52,281 nt of DNA, taken from positions 1 through 52,281 of the forward strand of contig CACYNH010000016.1 of assembly GCA_902775735.1 (NCBI GenBank), written 5' to 3'. The position numbers and the translations under genes were made by a program. Shown piece after piece: positions 1 through 6,819 of this stretch. Each line of letters starts with the position of its first letter. Positions within the stretch are counted from its first letter, which is position 1. Below the pieces are notes generated by a model, which was not told the DNA's origin, made no database searches, and saw nothing but the letters and a program-made list of their open reading frames with translations. This DNA comes from an uncultured Erysipelotrichaceae bacterium (GTDB lineage: Bacteria > Bacillota_I > Bacilli_A > Erysipelotrichales > Erysipelotrichaceae).

Positions 1-100
1 TAACGCTCACATCAGTTCGCTGCAGGCTTTCTAAGGCGCAATTCATCCCCGCCCAAGTTTTAAAACTATGGACGGGGTCTTCTTGCCGGTCAAATAAACC
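1..100 (+). mobile_element. Putative right end of an IS200/IS605-like (TnpB) element
   Basis: Positions 33-51 read GGCGCAATTCATCCCC followed by a long imperfect hairpin (CCCCG at 47-51 pairs with CGGGG at 72-76, with an inner GTTTT/AAAAC palindrome) and then TCTTCTTGCC. From memory this layout (GGCGCAATTCATC, G/C-rich hairpin, TTCTTGCG) is typical of the right end of IS605-family tnpB elements in Bacillota, where the end also encodes the 3' part of the guide RNA. A frame stops at the TAA at 32-34, which could be the last codon of a tnpB gene lying off the window. I cannot see any transposase body, so this stays a pattern call. Confidence 0.4.
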
Positions 101-107
101 CGGTCAC

Positions 108-132
108 AGCACTGACATGTTCAGTGCTTTTT
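108..132 (+). terminator. Rho-independent terminator (plus strand)
   Basis: AGCACTGA at 108-115 and TCAGTGCT at 121-128 form a perfect 8-bp stem with a 5-nt loop, followed by a T run to 132. It would stop transcription entering from the left edge. Confidence 0.7.
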
Positions 133-138
133 AAATTC

Positions 139-168
139 AAAAAGACGGACTGTCTGGGACAGCCCGTC
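139..168 (-). terminator. Terminator of ftsH
   Basis: Read on the minus strand, GACGGGCTGTC pairs with GACAGTCCGTC (168 to 144), followed by TTTTT. It lies about 20 bp past the ftsH stop and faces the plus-strand terminator at 108-132. Confidence 0.8.
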
Positions 169-186
169 AGAGAATGGGTATTCAGT

Positions 187-2031
187 TTAATCGGCAGTTT
201 CCGCCGGAACAGTCATGTCATTGCCTTCTTTGAGGATGGACATGAACTCTTCGCCTGTGATGGTTTCCTTTTCATAAAGATAGCGGGAAATCCGGTCAAG
301 GTCGTCACGGTGGTCTTCAAGCAGCTGCCTTGCCTTGGCGTGCTGCTGGCGGACCAGACGGATCACTCTGGCGTCGATCGCGGCCGACGTCTTGTCGGAA
401 CATGCAAGGGTGGCATCGCCGCCGAGGTAGCGGCTGTTGACGGTGGCCATCGCGACCATGTCGAAGTCATCCGACATACCGTACATGGCAATCATTGACC
501 TTGCGATCTTGGTGGCCTGCTCAATGTCATTGGAGGCGCCGGTGGAGATTGTGCCGAACTTGACTTCTTCCGCGGCTCTGCCGCCGGTCAGTGTGGCAAT
601 TCTGTTTTCCAGCTCTTCCTTTGTATAGAGGTAGTGGTTTCCTTCCTCAATCTGCATCGTATAGCCAAGAGCACCGGAAGTTCTTGGGATAATCGTGATC
701 TTCTGGACCGGAGCGCTGTCTGTCTGCAGGGCTGCGACCAGGGCGTGACCGATCTCATGGTAGGAGACTCTGAGTTTTTCTTCATCGGTGAGGATCGCGT
801 TTTTCTTCTGGTAGCCGGCAAAGACGACTTCAATGCTTTCCTCCAGATCCTTCTGGCTGACGACATTGCGGTTTTCACGGACAGCCCTTAAGGCTGCTTC
901 ATTGACGATGTTGGCCAGTTCCGCGCCGGAAGCGCCGGAGGCCATTCTCGCGATGACGTTGTAGTCGATATTCTTTTCTGTTTTGACTTTCTTCGCGTGG
1001 ACACGCAGGATTTCCTCACGTCCCTGTAAGTCAGGCAGTTCAACCGGAACACGTCTGTCGAAGCGGCCCGGTCTTAACAGCGCCGGATCAAGCGATTCAG
1101 GACGGTTGGTGGCAGCCAGAATGACAACGCCGCTGTTTCCTTCAAAGCCGTCCATTTCCGTTAACAGCTGGTTGAGCGTCTGCTCACGCTCATCATTGGC
1201 GCCGGAAAGCGCGCCGGTATTTCTCTTGCCGCCGATGGCGTCAATTTCATCAATGAAGACGATGCACGGTGCTTTTTCTTTGGCGTTTTTGAACAGGTCA
1301 CGGACTTTCGAAGCGCCCATACCCACAAACATTTCAACAAACTCAGAACCCGAGATGGAGAAGAAGGGGACGTTGGACTCGCCGGCCACTGCCTTCGCCA
1401 GCATGGTTTTGCCGGTTCCGGGAGGACCTACCAGCAGGATGCCCTTGGGCATTGTCGCACCGATGTGCTTGTATTTGGAAGGGTCATGAAGGTAGGTGAC
1501 AATCTCCTGGAGATTTTCCTTGGCCTCATCTTCACCCGCCACATCCTTGAAGCGGATTTCCTGTTCGGAGCCTTTATAGACTCTCGCGTTTGACTTGCCG
1601 AGATTGAACGGCGAACCGCCGGAGCCCATCGAGCCGCGGCTCATTAACGCCCTCAGCAGGAATGTCGCTAAGAGAATCGGGAACAGCCAGCTGACCAGCA
1701 GGCTGATCCAGGGAGAAGTCTGTTCAACAATTTCAGAGCTGAACTTGACCTTGTGCTCCAGCAGTCTTTCCGTTAAGCCGGGATCGTTCATGATACCGGT
1801 GCGGTAGACTGTTTCATCGCCTGTCTTTTTGAAAAGGATCTGGTTGGACTGGACTTCGACCTCCGCGATCTTGTCTTCATCGATTTCAGTGATGAAGGTG
1901 TCATAGGTTGTCTTCACAATCTGAGCCTGGCGCATCTGCGGCAGCATGAACAGATTGAGCAGACACAGTATCAGCATGACTACAGCGTAGTAGTAGATAA
2001 TCGGTTTTTTCGGTTTGTTGTTTTCATCCAT
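187..2031 (-). CDS. ftsH: ATP-dependent zinc metalloprotease FtsH
   Basis: Membrane-anchored AAA+ protease that extracts and degrades membrane and short-lived cytosolic proteins. The 614 residues show the full family order: membrane segment about 11-30, a short external domain, second membrane segment about 108-128, Walker A GPPGTGKT at 202-209, Walker B VFIDEID near 258-264, the second region of homology ending RPGRFDRR near 320-327, and the zinc motif HEIGH at 425-429. Most FtsH proteins have HEAGH, so the Ile at 427 is a small oddity, but the zinc-binding His and catalytic Glu are intact. The start has AAGGAGG about 8 bp upstream. It stands alone rather than in the usual tilS-hpt-ftsH cluster and has a CIRCE box in its leader, so HrcA control is likely. 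Confidence 0.97.
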   Translation of the reverse strand: MDENNKPKKPIIYYYAVVMLILCLLNLFMLPQMRQAQIVKTTYDTFITEIDEDKIAEVEVQSNQILFKKTGDETVYRTGIMNDPGLTERLLEHKVKFSSEIVEQTSPWISLLVSWLFPILLATFLLRALMSRGSMGSGGSPFNLGKSNARVYKGSEQEIRFKDVAGEDEAKENLQEIVTYLHDPSKYKHIGATMPKGILLVGPPGTGKTMLAKAVAGESNVPFFSISGSEFVEMFVGMGASKVRDLFKNAKEKAPCIVFIDEIDAIGGKRNTGALSGANDEREQTLNQLLTEMDGFEGNSGVVILAATNRPESLDPALLRPGRFDRRVPVELPDLQGREEILRVHAKKVKTEKNIDYNVIARMASGASGAELANIVNEAALRAVRENRNVVSQKDLEESIEVVFAGYQKKNAILTDEEKLRVSYHEIGHALVAALQTDSAPVQKITIIPRTSGALGYTMQIEEGNHYLYTKEELENRIATLTGGRAAEEVKFGTISTGASNDIEQATKIARSMIAMYGMSDDFDMVAMATVNSRYLGGDATLACSDKTSAAIDARVIRLVRQQHAKARQLLEDHRDDLDRISRYLYEKETITGEEFMSILKEGNDMTVPAETAD

Positions 2032-2062
2032 TTAATCAAACCTCCTTATGATATGCACCATT

Positions 2063-2089
2063 TTAGCACTAAAACATCAAGAGTGCTAA
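2063..2089. promoter_or_regulatory. CIRCE element (HrcA operator)
   Basis: TTAGCACTA at 2063-2071 and GAGTGCTAA at 2081-2089 are separated by 9 bp. This is the CIRCE consensus (TTAGCACTC-N9-GAGTGCTAA) with one mismatch. It sits about 30 bp upstream of the ftsH start. HrcA binding here would make ftsH a heat-shock gene; hrcA itself is not in the window. Confidence 0.9.
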
Positions 2090-2127
2090 AACTATGATGT
2101 GAAATTATGTGAATCGGCATGAAAATT

Positions 2128-2157
2128 AAAGAAAACCCGCATTTTTGCATGCAGGTT
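2128..2157 (-). terminator. Terminator of the RpiR-DAC unit
   Basis: On the minus strand AACCTGCAT and ATGCGGGTT form a 9-bp stem (one G-T pair) with a short loop, followed by TTCTTT. The stem begins on the first base after the coding sequence at 2157, so stop codon and terminator are fused. It separates this unit from ftsH. Confidence 0.7.
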
Positions 2158-3488
2158 CAGCTCGCCAGGTTCAGACGGATGACGCGCGATGGCGTTACCG
2201 CGTCAACGGTGCCGTCTTCCGAAACAACAATGCCGCAGAAGTTCTGATTCAGCTGTGCCCTGCGGGTGACGTAGTTCACCGTTGAATTGTAGCGCGCACC
2301 CCGGGCAGTGGAGCCGGCCGTTACCGCGTCGCCATCCAGGATTGCCCCGATGCAGCAGCACTCGCATTTCTCATTGAGGAACATGGCACCGTCAATGGAA
2401 GTCAGATAGTTCAGAAGAGAGACCTTTTCATACAGGCTTGTTTTCTGGATGCCGGTCGCGTTTCTCGCCGCGCAGAGCCTCTCGCTTTCCGCCGTCACAT
2501 CCTCATCGCTGCCGAAGATCAGAATTGTGCCATGGCGCTGTCTGCTGGCTTCACGGATGACAGTTTCAATTCTGTCTGTGTTATCCGGACTCAGTTTGCT
2601 GATGAGTCTGCGTAAGACATCGCCGTCACCGCCCTGGTCGGTATGCATGTGATAGCGGCCGTCATAATAGGAGATCTTGCCGCCTTCATAAGTAATGGTC
2701 CATGTCAGGTGCCCCCATAAGCGGACAATGCATTCACTCGGCCGGCGCTCATCGCTTGTCAGACCGCAGATATTGCCTTTGCGGTTAATCACCAGTGCAA
2801 TCTTTTTATCCGACATTTCAAGCAGCTTGCGCACCTGCCTCAGGTTTTCCACCAGGAAGGGAACCTGGTTGGAGAAGACAATATCAAGACCTGAGTTTCT
2901 TGCCCTCTTTTCCCCCTCCACATCATAGCGGGGCACAAAGAGGGTCGCATTGACAAAGGAACGCTCATACGTCAGAGCGGTCAGGGTTGTGACAAGGTTG
3001 ATGTCCAGCCGGTAGAAGCTGTAGAAGAATTCCATGACGCCGGTGGCGATCAGCGGCTCATACATATAGGAAATTCTGAGATGCCGTACCCCGAAGGCTT
3101 CCATCTGCTGATAAAGCTCACGCCAGAATGCCCTGGTGATAAAGAGCAGAAGGGAAGTGCTCTTCGCCCTGTAATCAAAGACGATAAAAATATCATCCTG
3201 GTACCATGTATAGGAATTCTCAAAGTTCTCTATTTCCGATAAATCACGGATACAGGATTCACTGACCTGGGAAGACCGCCTTGAAACAGTGGCCACCGGA
3301 TAGCCTGAAGCCTGTCCTTCCTCCACGGTGACCTGCTTGCGGGCAAAATGAATCCTGAAGTCCGGGATATATCTTGGATCGTTGTACATGTGCTTCAGAC
3401 ATGCGTTATAAAGATCCCGGATTTTCAGAAACAGATCATCCGGTTCATAATCTTTGTCACCGCTCAGAAGCTTCCAGTAATTGTCCAT
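2157..3488 (-). CDS. Protein with C-terminal DisA_N/DAC-like (diadenylate cyclase) domain
   Basis: The C-terminal third (about 318-432) looks like a DAC domain, the fold that makes c-di-AMP from two ATP: an HGTILIFG strand at 319-326, the DGA motif at 366-368 in a loop, GAILDG near 381-386, and RGARY at 396-400 where active enzymes have a Gly-Thr-Arg-His motif, ending in a GIVVSEDGTV strand. DGA is kept, but Thr and His of the second motif are Ala and Tyr, so activity is uncertain. Residues 1-310 match nothing I recognise, which fits DAC proteins that carry a private sensor domain rather than the DisA or CdaA layout. No membrane segments are seen. AAAGGA lies 7 bp upstream of the start, inside a hairpin loop. 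It follows the RpiR gene by 33 bp, so the two are probably cotranscribed. An inactive nucleotide-binding relative is the main alternative. Confidence 0.6.
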   Translation of the reverse strand: MDNYWKLLSGDKDYEPDDLFLKIRDLYNACLKHMYNDPRYIPDFRIHFARKQVTVEEGQASGYPVATVSRRSSQVSESCIRDLSEIENFENSYTWYQDDIFIVFDYRAKSTSLLLFITRAFWRELYQQMEAFGVRHLRISYMYEPLIATGVMEFFYSFYRLDINLVTTLTALTYERSFVNATLFVPRYDVEGEKRARNSGLDIVFSNQVPFLVENLRQVRKLLEMSDKKIALVINRKGNICGLTSDERRPSECIVRLWGHLTWTITYEGGKISYYDGRYHMHTDQGGDGDVLRRLISKLSPDNTDRIETVIREASRQRHGTILIFGSDEDVTAESERLCAARNATGIQKTSLYEKVSLLNYLTSIDGAMFLNEKCECCCIGAILDGDAVTAGSTARGARYNSTVNYVTRRAQLNQNFCGIVVSEDGTVDAVTPSRVIRLNLAS

Positions 3489-3489
3489 A

Positions 3490-3508
3490 AATCAGTCCTT
3501 TACTGATT
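3490..3508 (-). promoter_or_regulatory. Hairpin presenting the ribosome binding site of the DAC gene
   Basis: On the minus strand AATCAGT-AAAGG-ACTGATT is a perfect 7-bp inverted repeat whose 5-nt loop holds the Shine-Dalgarno core. It begins immediately before the start codon of the DAC-domain gene. It could be an exposed-loop RBS or a target for a translational regulator. Confidence 0.45.
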
Positions 3509-3521
3509 CAAGTATACCAAT

Positions 3522-4241
3522 TCAGACATTCTGATTCATTCTTTTTCTGAGCTGTTCCAATATATGCACCGCAGGAATGATTGAGGTTGCCGGGGACGTT
3601 TCATTGCGCAGTGCCCTGCCGTCGATCATGTTGCAGGGAAGACGGAGAGGCTGCCCGCCGCAGTAGATCACAATCAGCGGGATTTTTCCGACCGGCAGTG
3701 TATGGCGCAGTGACTCCGTTTCCTCCTTTGTGCTGCTGCCTAAGATAAACACGCCGCATGTGCCGCGTCTGCGTTCTTTGATCTGACAGTCCATATCCAT
3801 ATATAATGCTTTGTTTTTTTCACTCTCAAACAGCCGTATTCCTGTATCCAGGGCATACCTGCCATAGCTGTCGCCGCCGAAGAGCACTTCATGATTTCTT
3901 GACAGTAAAGCAGCCGCTCTGTCGATGGACTTTTCGAAGGACGCCGAACAGGAAGTGACCCGAAAATAGGAACTCAGGTTCTGCCTGCTTTCATCCTGAT
4001 TGAAGATTTCAGAAACGTCATCTGTTTTCCTGACGCATTTCTGAAATTCGCTGTAGCCATCGTAGCCGAACTTTTTTACAAACCGCAGGATTGTGGAGGT
4101 TGAAGTATAAACTTTTTTTGCGAGTTCACGGATGGTCATTAATCTGACTTCCTCATAATTCTCCAGAATATAGTGGTAAATGCTGTATTCAGCAGTAGTC
4201 AGAGGTGGGAGCTGTTCCGTTGGTTTTTCTGTGTTTTTCAT
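3522..4241 (-). CDS. RpiR/MurR-family transcriptional regulator (HTH_6 + SIS)
   Basis: DNA-binding regulator of the RpiR family, usually sensing phosphosugars through a SIS domain. The N-terminal helix-turn-helix includes ELAKKVYTSTSTILRFVKKFGY, typical of the family; a SIS-like domain follows from about residue 95, with an FGGDSYGRYALDTGIRLF stretch where the phosphosugar loop is expected. The reading frame is open to 4382, but the residues upstream of the Met at 4241 fall on an inverted repeat and look non-coding, so I place the start at 4241 (239 aa). No strong Shine-Dalgarno is seen for it. At 239 residues it is shorter than the usual 270-290, mainly in the SIS part. It is cotranscribed with the DAC-domain gene, suggesting that the two share a signal. 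Confidence 0.8.
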   Translation of the reverse strand: MKNTEKPTEQLPPLTTAEYSIYHYILENYEEVRLMTIRELAKKVYTSTSTILRFVKKFGYDGYSEFQKCVRKTDDVSEIFNQDESRQNLSSYFRVTSCSASFEKSIDRAAALLSRNHEVLFGGDSYGRYALDTGIRLFESEKNKALYMDMDCQIKERRRGTCGVFILGSSTKEETESLRHTLPVGKIPLIVIYCGGQPLRLPCNMIDGRALRNETSPATSIIPAVHILEQLRKRMNQNV

Positions 4242-4277
4242 GGTCTCATCATAAAAAAATACCTTTTTTCTGAACAC

Positions 4278-4326
4278 GGAGAGATTTTGAAATCTGTCGA
4301 AAACTGACATATTTTGAAATCTCTCC
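4278..4326. promoter_or_regulatory. Inverted/direct repeat upstream of the RpiR gene, candidate operator
   Basis: GGAGAGATTT (4278-4287) and AAATCTCTCC (4317-4326) are perfect inverted arms. Inside them ATTTTGAAATCT occurs twice in direct orientation (4284-4295 and 4311-4322), and TGTC/GACA brackets the centre. It lies 37 bp upstream of the proposed start. Autoregulatory binding by the RpiR protein is the simplest reading. Confidence 0.45.
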
Positions 4327-4391
4327 ATAAAATTTGAAGTTTTTCCTGTTCGAATGGTTAGCTTTTTGTGGGAAATATGCAAGTAAATAAG

Positions 4392-4438
4392 CGAAACGAC
4401 AAGATTTGAACCTGCGACATCTTCGTCCCTGACAAAAT
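4392..4438 (-). repeat. Degenerate 3' half of tRNA-Pro (candidate attachment-site scar)
   Basis: On the minus strand this is the 3' half of a tRNA: an anticodon loop with AGG kept, the anticodon-stem 3' strand CGAAG, and a T-arm with the GTTCAAAT loop. It matches 6023-6070 of the intact tRNA-Pro at roughly four positions in five, and is identical over the T-arm 5' side. The 5' half and the CCA end are missing, so it cannot be a working tRNA. Its place on the 3' side of tRNA-Pro, same orientation, fits an att copy left by integration into the tRNA 3' end. Confidence 0.6.
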
Positions 4439-4533
4439 CTTCAAAAACATCATGGCAGCGGGATTGCTAAAGGTTAGCGTTGCCAATAGCGCATGTCGAA
4501 GTTTAAGAATCTGAATTAATCTGAGTTTGTCAA

Positions 4534-4561
4534 TTGACTTCGGATCTGAAATCAGTAAAAA
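4534..4561 (+). promoter_or_regulatory. Possible promoter of the small RNA / Abi gene
   Basis: TTGACT at 4534-4539 and TAAAAA at 4556-4561 are 16 bp apart. The -35 is good and the -10 poor. It would start transcription just before the first stem at 4574. Confidence 0.35.
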
Positions 4562-4565
4562 TGGA

Positions 4566-4640
4566 AACACGGATGCGGTGGATATCCTGAGGGACCCACA
4601 CGCACAAAGGCCCTCTATCTGAGATAGAGGGTCTTTGCGT
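4566..4640 (+). ncRNA. Structured RNA upstream of the Abi gene (abiF-motif-like)
   Basis: Two strong stems lie just before the Abi gene. Stem 1 pairs GCGGTGG (4575-4581) with CCAC-A-CGC (4596-4603) and encloses a TCC/GGA mini-hairpin. Stem 2 pairs AAAGGCCCTCTATC (4606-4619) with GATAGAGGGTCTTT (4623-4636) around a TGA loop. It has no long T run, so it is either a weak terminator or a structural element of a small RNA. The CGC at 4601-4603 could instead pair with GCG at 4637-4639, giving two alternative folds. A conserved RNA motif upstream of abiF genes has been reported from comparative genomics; context and shape match, but I have not aligned it. Confidence 0.55.
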
Positions 4641-4657
4641 TATATGGAGAACGACAA

Positions 4658-5605
4658 ATGAAACCATTCAAGCCAGTTGCTGATCAAATCGCCATTTTAA
4701 AACAAAGGGGTATTAATATTCCGTCTGAACCCGAAGCAGAAAAGTTTCTGATCACCAGAAACTATTACAGCATGATTAATGGTTATGGCAAGTATTTCAC
4801 CAATTCAACAGATGTTTACAAGCCAGGAGCCACACTGCATGAAATTGAAAGAGTATTTATTTTCGATAAAGCAATTAAGGAAATATTCTTTTTGCATTTA
4901 CTGGAAATAGAGAAATATCTGAAAGCCATACTGTCATATTACTTTTGCTTAGAGAACCCGGGGCAATATGACTATTTAAATATTAAGAATTACCGATGCT
5001 CATCACCTCAAGAAAGACTGCGTTCTGTTGATGTTATTAATCGAATTGCAAAAGTAATCGCTGATTACTCACAGAAGAAGACTCCAAACGCGATTAAACA
5101 TTACATTAAAGTTCATGATGGTGTCCCTTTATGGGTTGCAATACAATTCATGTATTTTGGAGACATTATTAAACTGTTCGATTGCTGTAATGACACTATC
5201 CAAAGCAATGTCGCAAAAGAATTCTCATTATTCTTAAAAGACAACACATCCAATCAATCGGCATTCATTCACCCCAAAGAATTGTCACAGACTCTTAAGC
5301 AAATGAGAGATATCAGAAATGTCGTTGCACATAATAATCAAATTCTTCACTTTACCGGAAGTAACTCTATCCCATATATCCCTTCTATCCATGCACATTT
5401 AGGGATACAACCATCGGCTTCAAGAACGAGTGCATACCAAACAATCATTGCAATGCAATGCCTGATTTCCAAGTCAGAATATTCACACCTAATTAATTCA
5501 ATAAAAAAGCGAATAAAAAGTCTTAAGCATGACATAAAAACAATCGATTACAATGCAATCACAACTGATTTAGGATTTCCTGTTAACTGGATCGACACAA
5601 TTTAA
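4658..5605 (+). CDS. Abi_2 (AbiD/AbiF-like) abortive infection protein, HEPN type
   Basis: 315-residue member of the Abi_2 family, phage-exclusion proteins regarded as HEPN ribonucleases. The N-terminus has the family look (two-helix start, NYYSMINGYGKYF at 35-47, and a helix with IFDKAIKEIFFLHLLEIEKYLK at about 68-89), and the C-terminal part carries RNVVAH at 220-225, the R-x4-H catalytic motif of HEPN RNases. GGAG at 4646-4649 sets the start. Base use is visibly more AT-rich than the neighbours, fitting horizontal transfer. It lies between a tRNA-Pro fragment and intact tRNA-Pro, with a structured RNA directly upstream that may serve as its antitoxin or cofactor. The target is unknown. Confidence 0.85.
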   Translation: MKPFKPVADQIAILKQRGINIPSEPEAEKFLITRNYYSMINGYGKYFTNSTDVYKPGATLHEIERVFIFDKAIKEIFFLHLLEIEKYLKAILSYYFCLENPGQYDYLNIKNYRCSSPQERLRSVDVINRIAKVIADYSQKKTPNAIKHYIKVHDGVPLWVAIQFMYFGDIIKLFDCCNDTIQSNVAKEFSLFLKDNTSNQSAFIHPKELSQTLKQMRDIRNVVAHNNQILHFTGSNSIPYIPSIHAHLGIQPSASRTSAYQTIIAMQCLISKSEYSHLINSIKKRIKSLKHDIKTIDYNAITTDLGFPVNWIDTI

Positions 5606-5986
5606 TAATCTTCACCAGCTGTTCTCCAGCGAAGACCGGTATATTTAACGCAACCGGAAGAATCGTCATAAAGGCGATTTTTTGGCGGACACTTCAGCGC
5701 ATATCAGATCGGGGAGCCCTGGAGTTAAACATTTCCATAAACCCATGTTTTCAGGCTGTTGCTTAATGGTCTGCAAAAATCAGAAAGTGTGACTGTAATC
5801 AATCTCTTGTATTTCCGCCGTTTCAAAAAGTGCTGCTTCAGCATTATGGAGACCTTCCCAGCTCTCTCAATAAGTAACATGGAGAATCAGATGAAACTGT
5901 CAGCAAAAACCAAAAAAATCGGCTGAGGTGTGATAAAAGTGTGACATTTTCGCCAAAATCAGAAAAATCATGCATTCATGAAACGT
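5606..5986. other. Intergenic remainder of the tRNA-Pro island
   Basis: No intact gene is seen in these 380 bp. It holds the Abi terminator, then a plus-strand frame open from about 5797 to 5925 without a good start and ending ENQMKLSAKTKKIG-stop. That tail, so close to a tRNA 3' end, could be the last codons of a lost tyrosine integrase, but I cannot confirm the family. Confidence 0.3.
5661..5684 (+). terminator. Terminator of the Abi gene
   Basis: AATCGTC and GGCGATT form a 7-bp stem (one T-G pair) with loop ATAAA, followed by TTTT. It lies 56 bp past the Abi stop. Confidence 0.65.
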
Positions 5987-6015
5987 GAAAAAAAGCCTTT
6001 ATTTAAAAGGCTTTT
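5987..6015 (-). terminator. Terminator of the tRNA-Arg/tRNA-Pro unit
   Basis: On the minus strand AAAGCCTTT and AAAGGCTTT form the stem, followed by a run of T. It begins 4 bp after the encoded CCA of tRNA-Pro. Confidence 0.85.
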
Positions 6016-6018
6016 CGA

Positions 6019-6095
6019 TGGTCGGAATGACAGGATTTGAACCTGCGACCCCTTCGTCCCTAACGAAGTGCGCTACCAAACTGCGCTACATTCCG
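6019..6095 (-). tRNA. tRNA-Pro (anticodon AGG)
   Basis: A full 77-nt cloverleaf with encoded CCA: acceptor CGGAATG/CATTCCG, D-stem GCGC/GCGC, anticodon stem CTTCG/CGAAG around loop TTAGGGA, T-stem GCAGG/CCTGT with TTCAAAT. The anticodon AGG implies A34, which must be deaminated to inosine to read CCC and CCA. Most Bacillota use a TGG proline tRNA, so AGG is notable. It precedes its terminator by 4 bp and lies 11 bp downstream of tRNA-Arg in one transcript. Confidence 0.95.
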
Positions 6096-6106
6096 ATTTG
6101 TATATA

Positions 6107-6183
6107 TGGCGTCCTCGGGCGGATTCGAACCGCCGACCTTCCGCTTAGGAGGCGGACGCTCTATCCAGCTGAGCTACGAGGAC
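6107..6183 (-). tRNA. tRNA-Arg (anticodon CCT)
   Basis: 77 nt with encoded CCA: acceptor GTCCTCG/CGAGGAC, D-stem GCTC/GAGC, anticodon stem TCCGC/GCGGA with loop CTCCTAA, T-stem GGCGG/CCGCC with TTCGAAT. It reads AGG codons. Confidence 0.95.
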
Positions 6184-6299
6184 AACTGTGCGGAAATAAT
6201 TATAGCAGAGTATTTCTGAATTTCCAGCAAAAGTGAAGAAATTCCTCTTTAATGGCTGATTCAAAAGCATATAATGTTTTTATCCTTGGGAGAAAGTTT

Positions 6300-6461
6300 A
6301 TGAAAAAGTATCTTTTAGTTATCGTGCTTCTTGTTTCAGCCGGCATCGTTGTTCCCTTCATGCCGATTCATATTATCAATAAGATCCTCGCTGAGGTTGT
6401 GGTCCTCGGCGCGCTCTTCATTATTTATAGCGCGGTTCAGAAGGAAAATCAGGATAAGTAG
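6300..6461 (+). CDS. Small two-segment membrane protein, unknown function
   Basis: 53 residues with two hydrophobic segments, about 4-23 (YLLVIVLLVSAGIVVPFMPI) and 28-46, and a charged KENQDK tail. The start at 6300 is preceded by GGGAGAAAG; the frame is open further upstream to 6252 without a better RBS. I do not recognise the family. It sits between the tRNA pair, which points the other way, and the T-box operon. Confidence 0.55.
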   Translation: MKKYLLVIVLLVSAGIVVPFMPIHIINKILAEVVVLGALFIIYSAVQKENQDK

Positions 6462-6508
6462 CCGTTCTGGATGTAACTATTTTCAAAGGACAATTCTGTA
6501 AAATTTCA

Positions 6509-6537
6509 TTGACATTGAAACTGTTTACCGTTATGAT
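6509..6537 (+). promoter_or_regulatory. Promoter of the T-box operon
   Basis: TTGACA at 6509-6514, a 17-bp spacer and TATGAT at 6532-6537 make a near-consensus sigma-A promoter. Transcription should begin about 6544, immediately before the T-box stem I. Confidence 0.85.
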
Positions 6538-6543
6538 CACCAA

Positions 6544-6777
6544 TATAAATTCGGTGAACAGAAGAGTACCTGTATCAGTCCACCAGCGAGCCGGAACAGA
6601 GTGGAAGTCCGGCGGCACCTCATACAGGGAAGCGCATCTGGGAGAAGTTCTCCTGAACATCCAGTAGGGAGAAACGTATATCCGCGTTAAGGATTGAGAG
6701 GCTGTTATTAACCCAACAGCAACCAGGTGTGGTACCGCGGTCCATTCAGGCCGTCTCTGGACAGAGGCGGCTTTTTT
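6544..6777 (+). promoter_or_regulatory. T-box riboswitch, apparent arginine (CGC) specifier
   Basis: The conserved T-box sequence is at 6721-6740 (AACCAGGTGTGGTACCGCGG, with one extra T compared with the common form), followed by a perfect 10-bp terminator stem (6750-6759 with 6762-6771) and six T. In stem I, CCTGTAT (6574-6580) pairs with ATACAGG at 6622-6628 and a lower CAGA/TCTG helix brackets an internal loop whose 3' side reads GAAGCGCA. By alignment to the glyQS specifier loop, the codon is CGC at 6633-6635, arginine. Uncharged tRNA binding at the CCA end would favour the antiterminator and switch on the amino-acid importer genes downstream. Confidence 0.9.
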
Positions 6778-6819
6778 GTTTCAGCGGACTCAGAACCGGA
6801 TTTAACGGAGGAAAAGAAC

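Noticed and set aside
52..76. GTTTTAAAAC-type palindrome as a CRISPR repeat
   Set aside because: Only one copy exists and no spacers or cas genes are near; it fits a transposon-end hairpin better.
4242..4382. N-terminal extension of the RpiR protein to 4382
   Set aside because: The extra codons lie on an inverted repeat and translate to duplicated FQN-SVF segments without family similarity.
4392..4438. Second working tRNA-Pro
   Set aside because: No 5' acceptor or D-arm pairs with it and no CCA follows.
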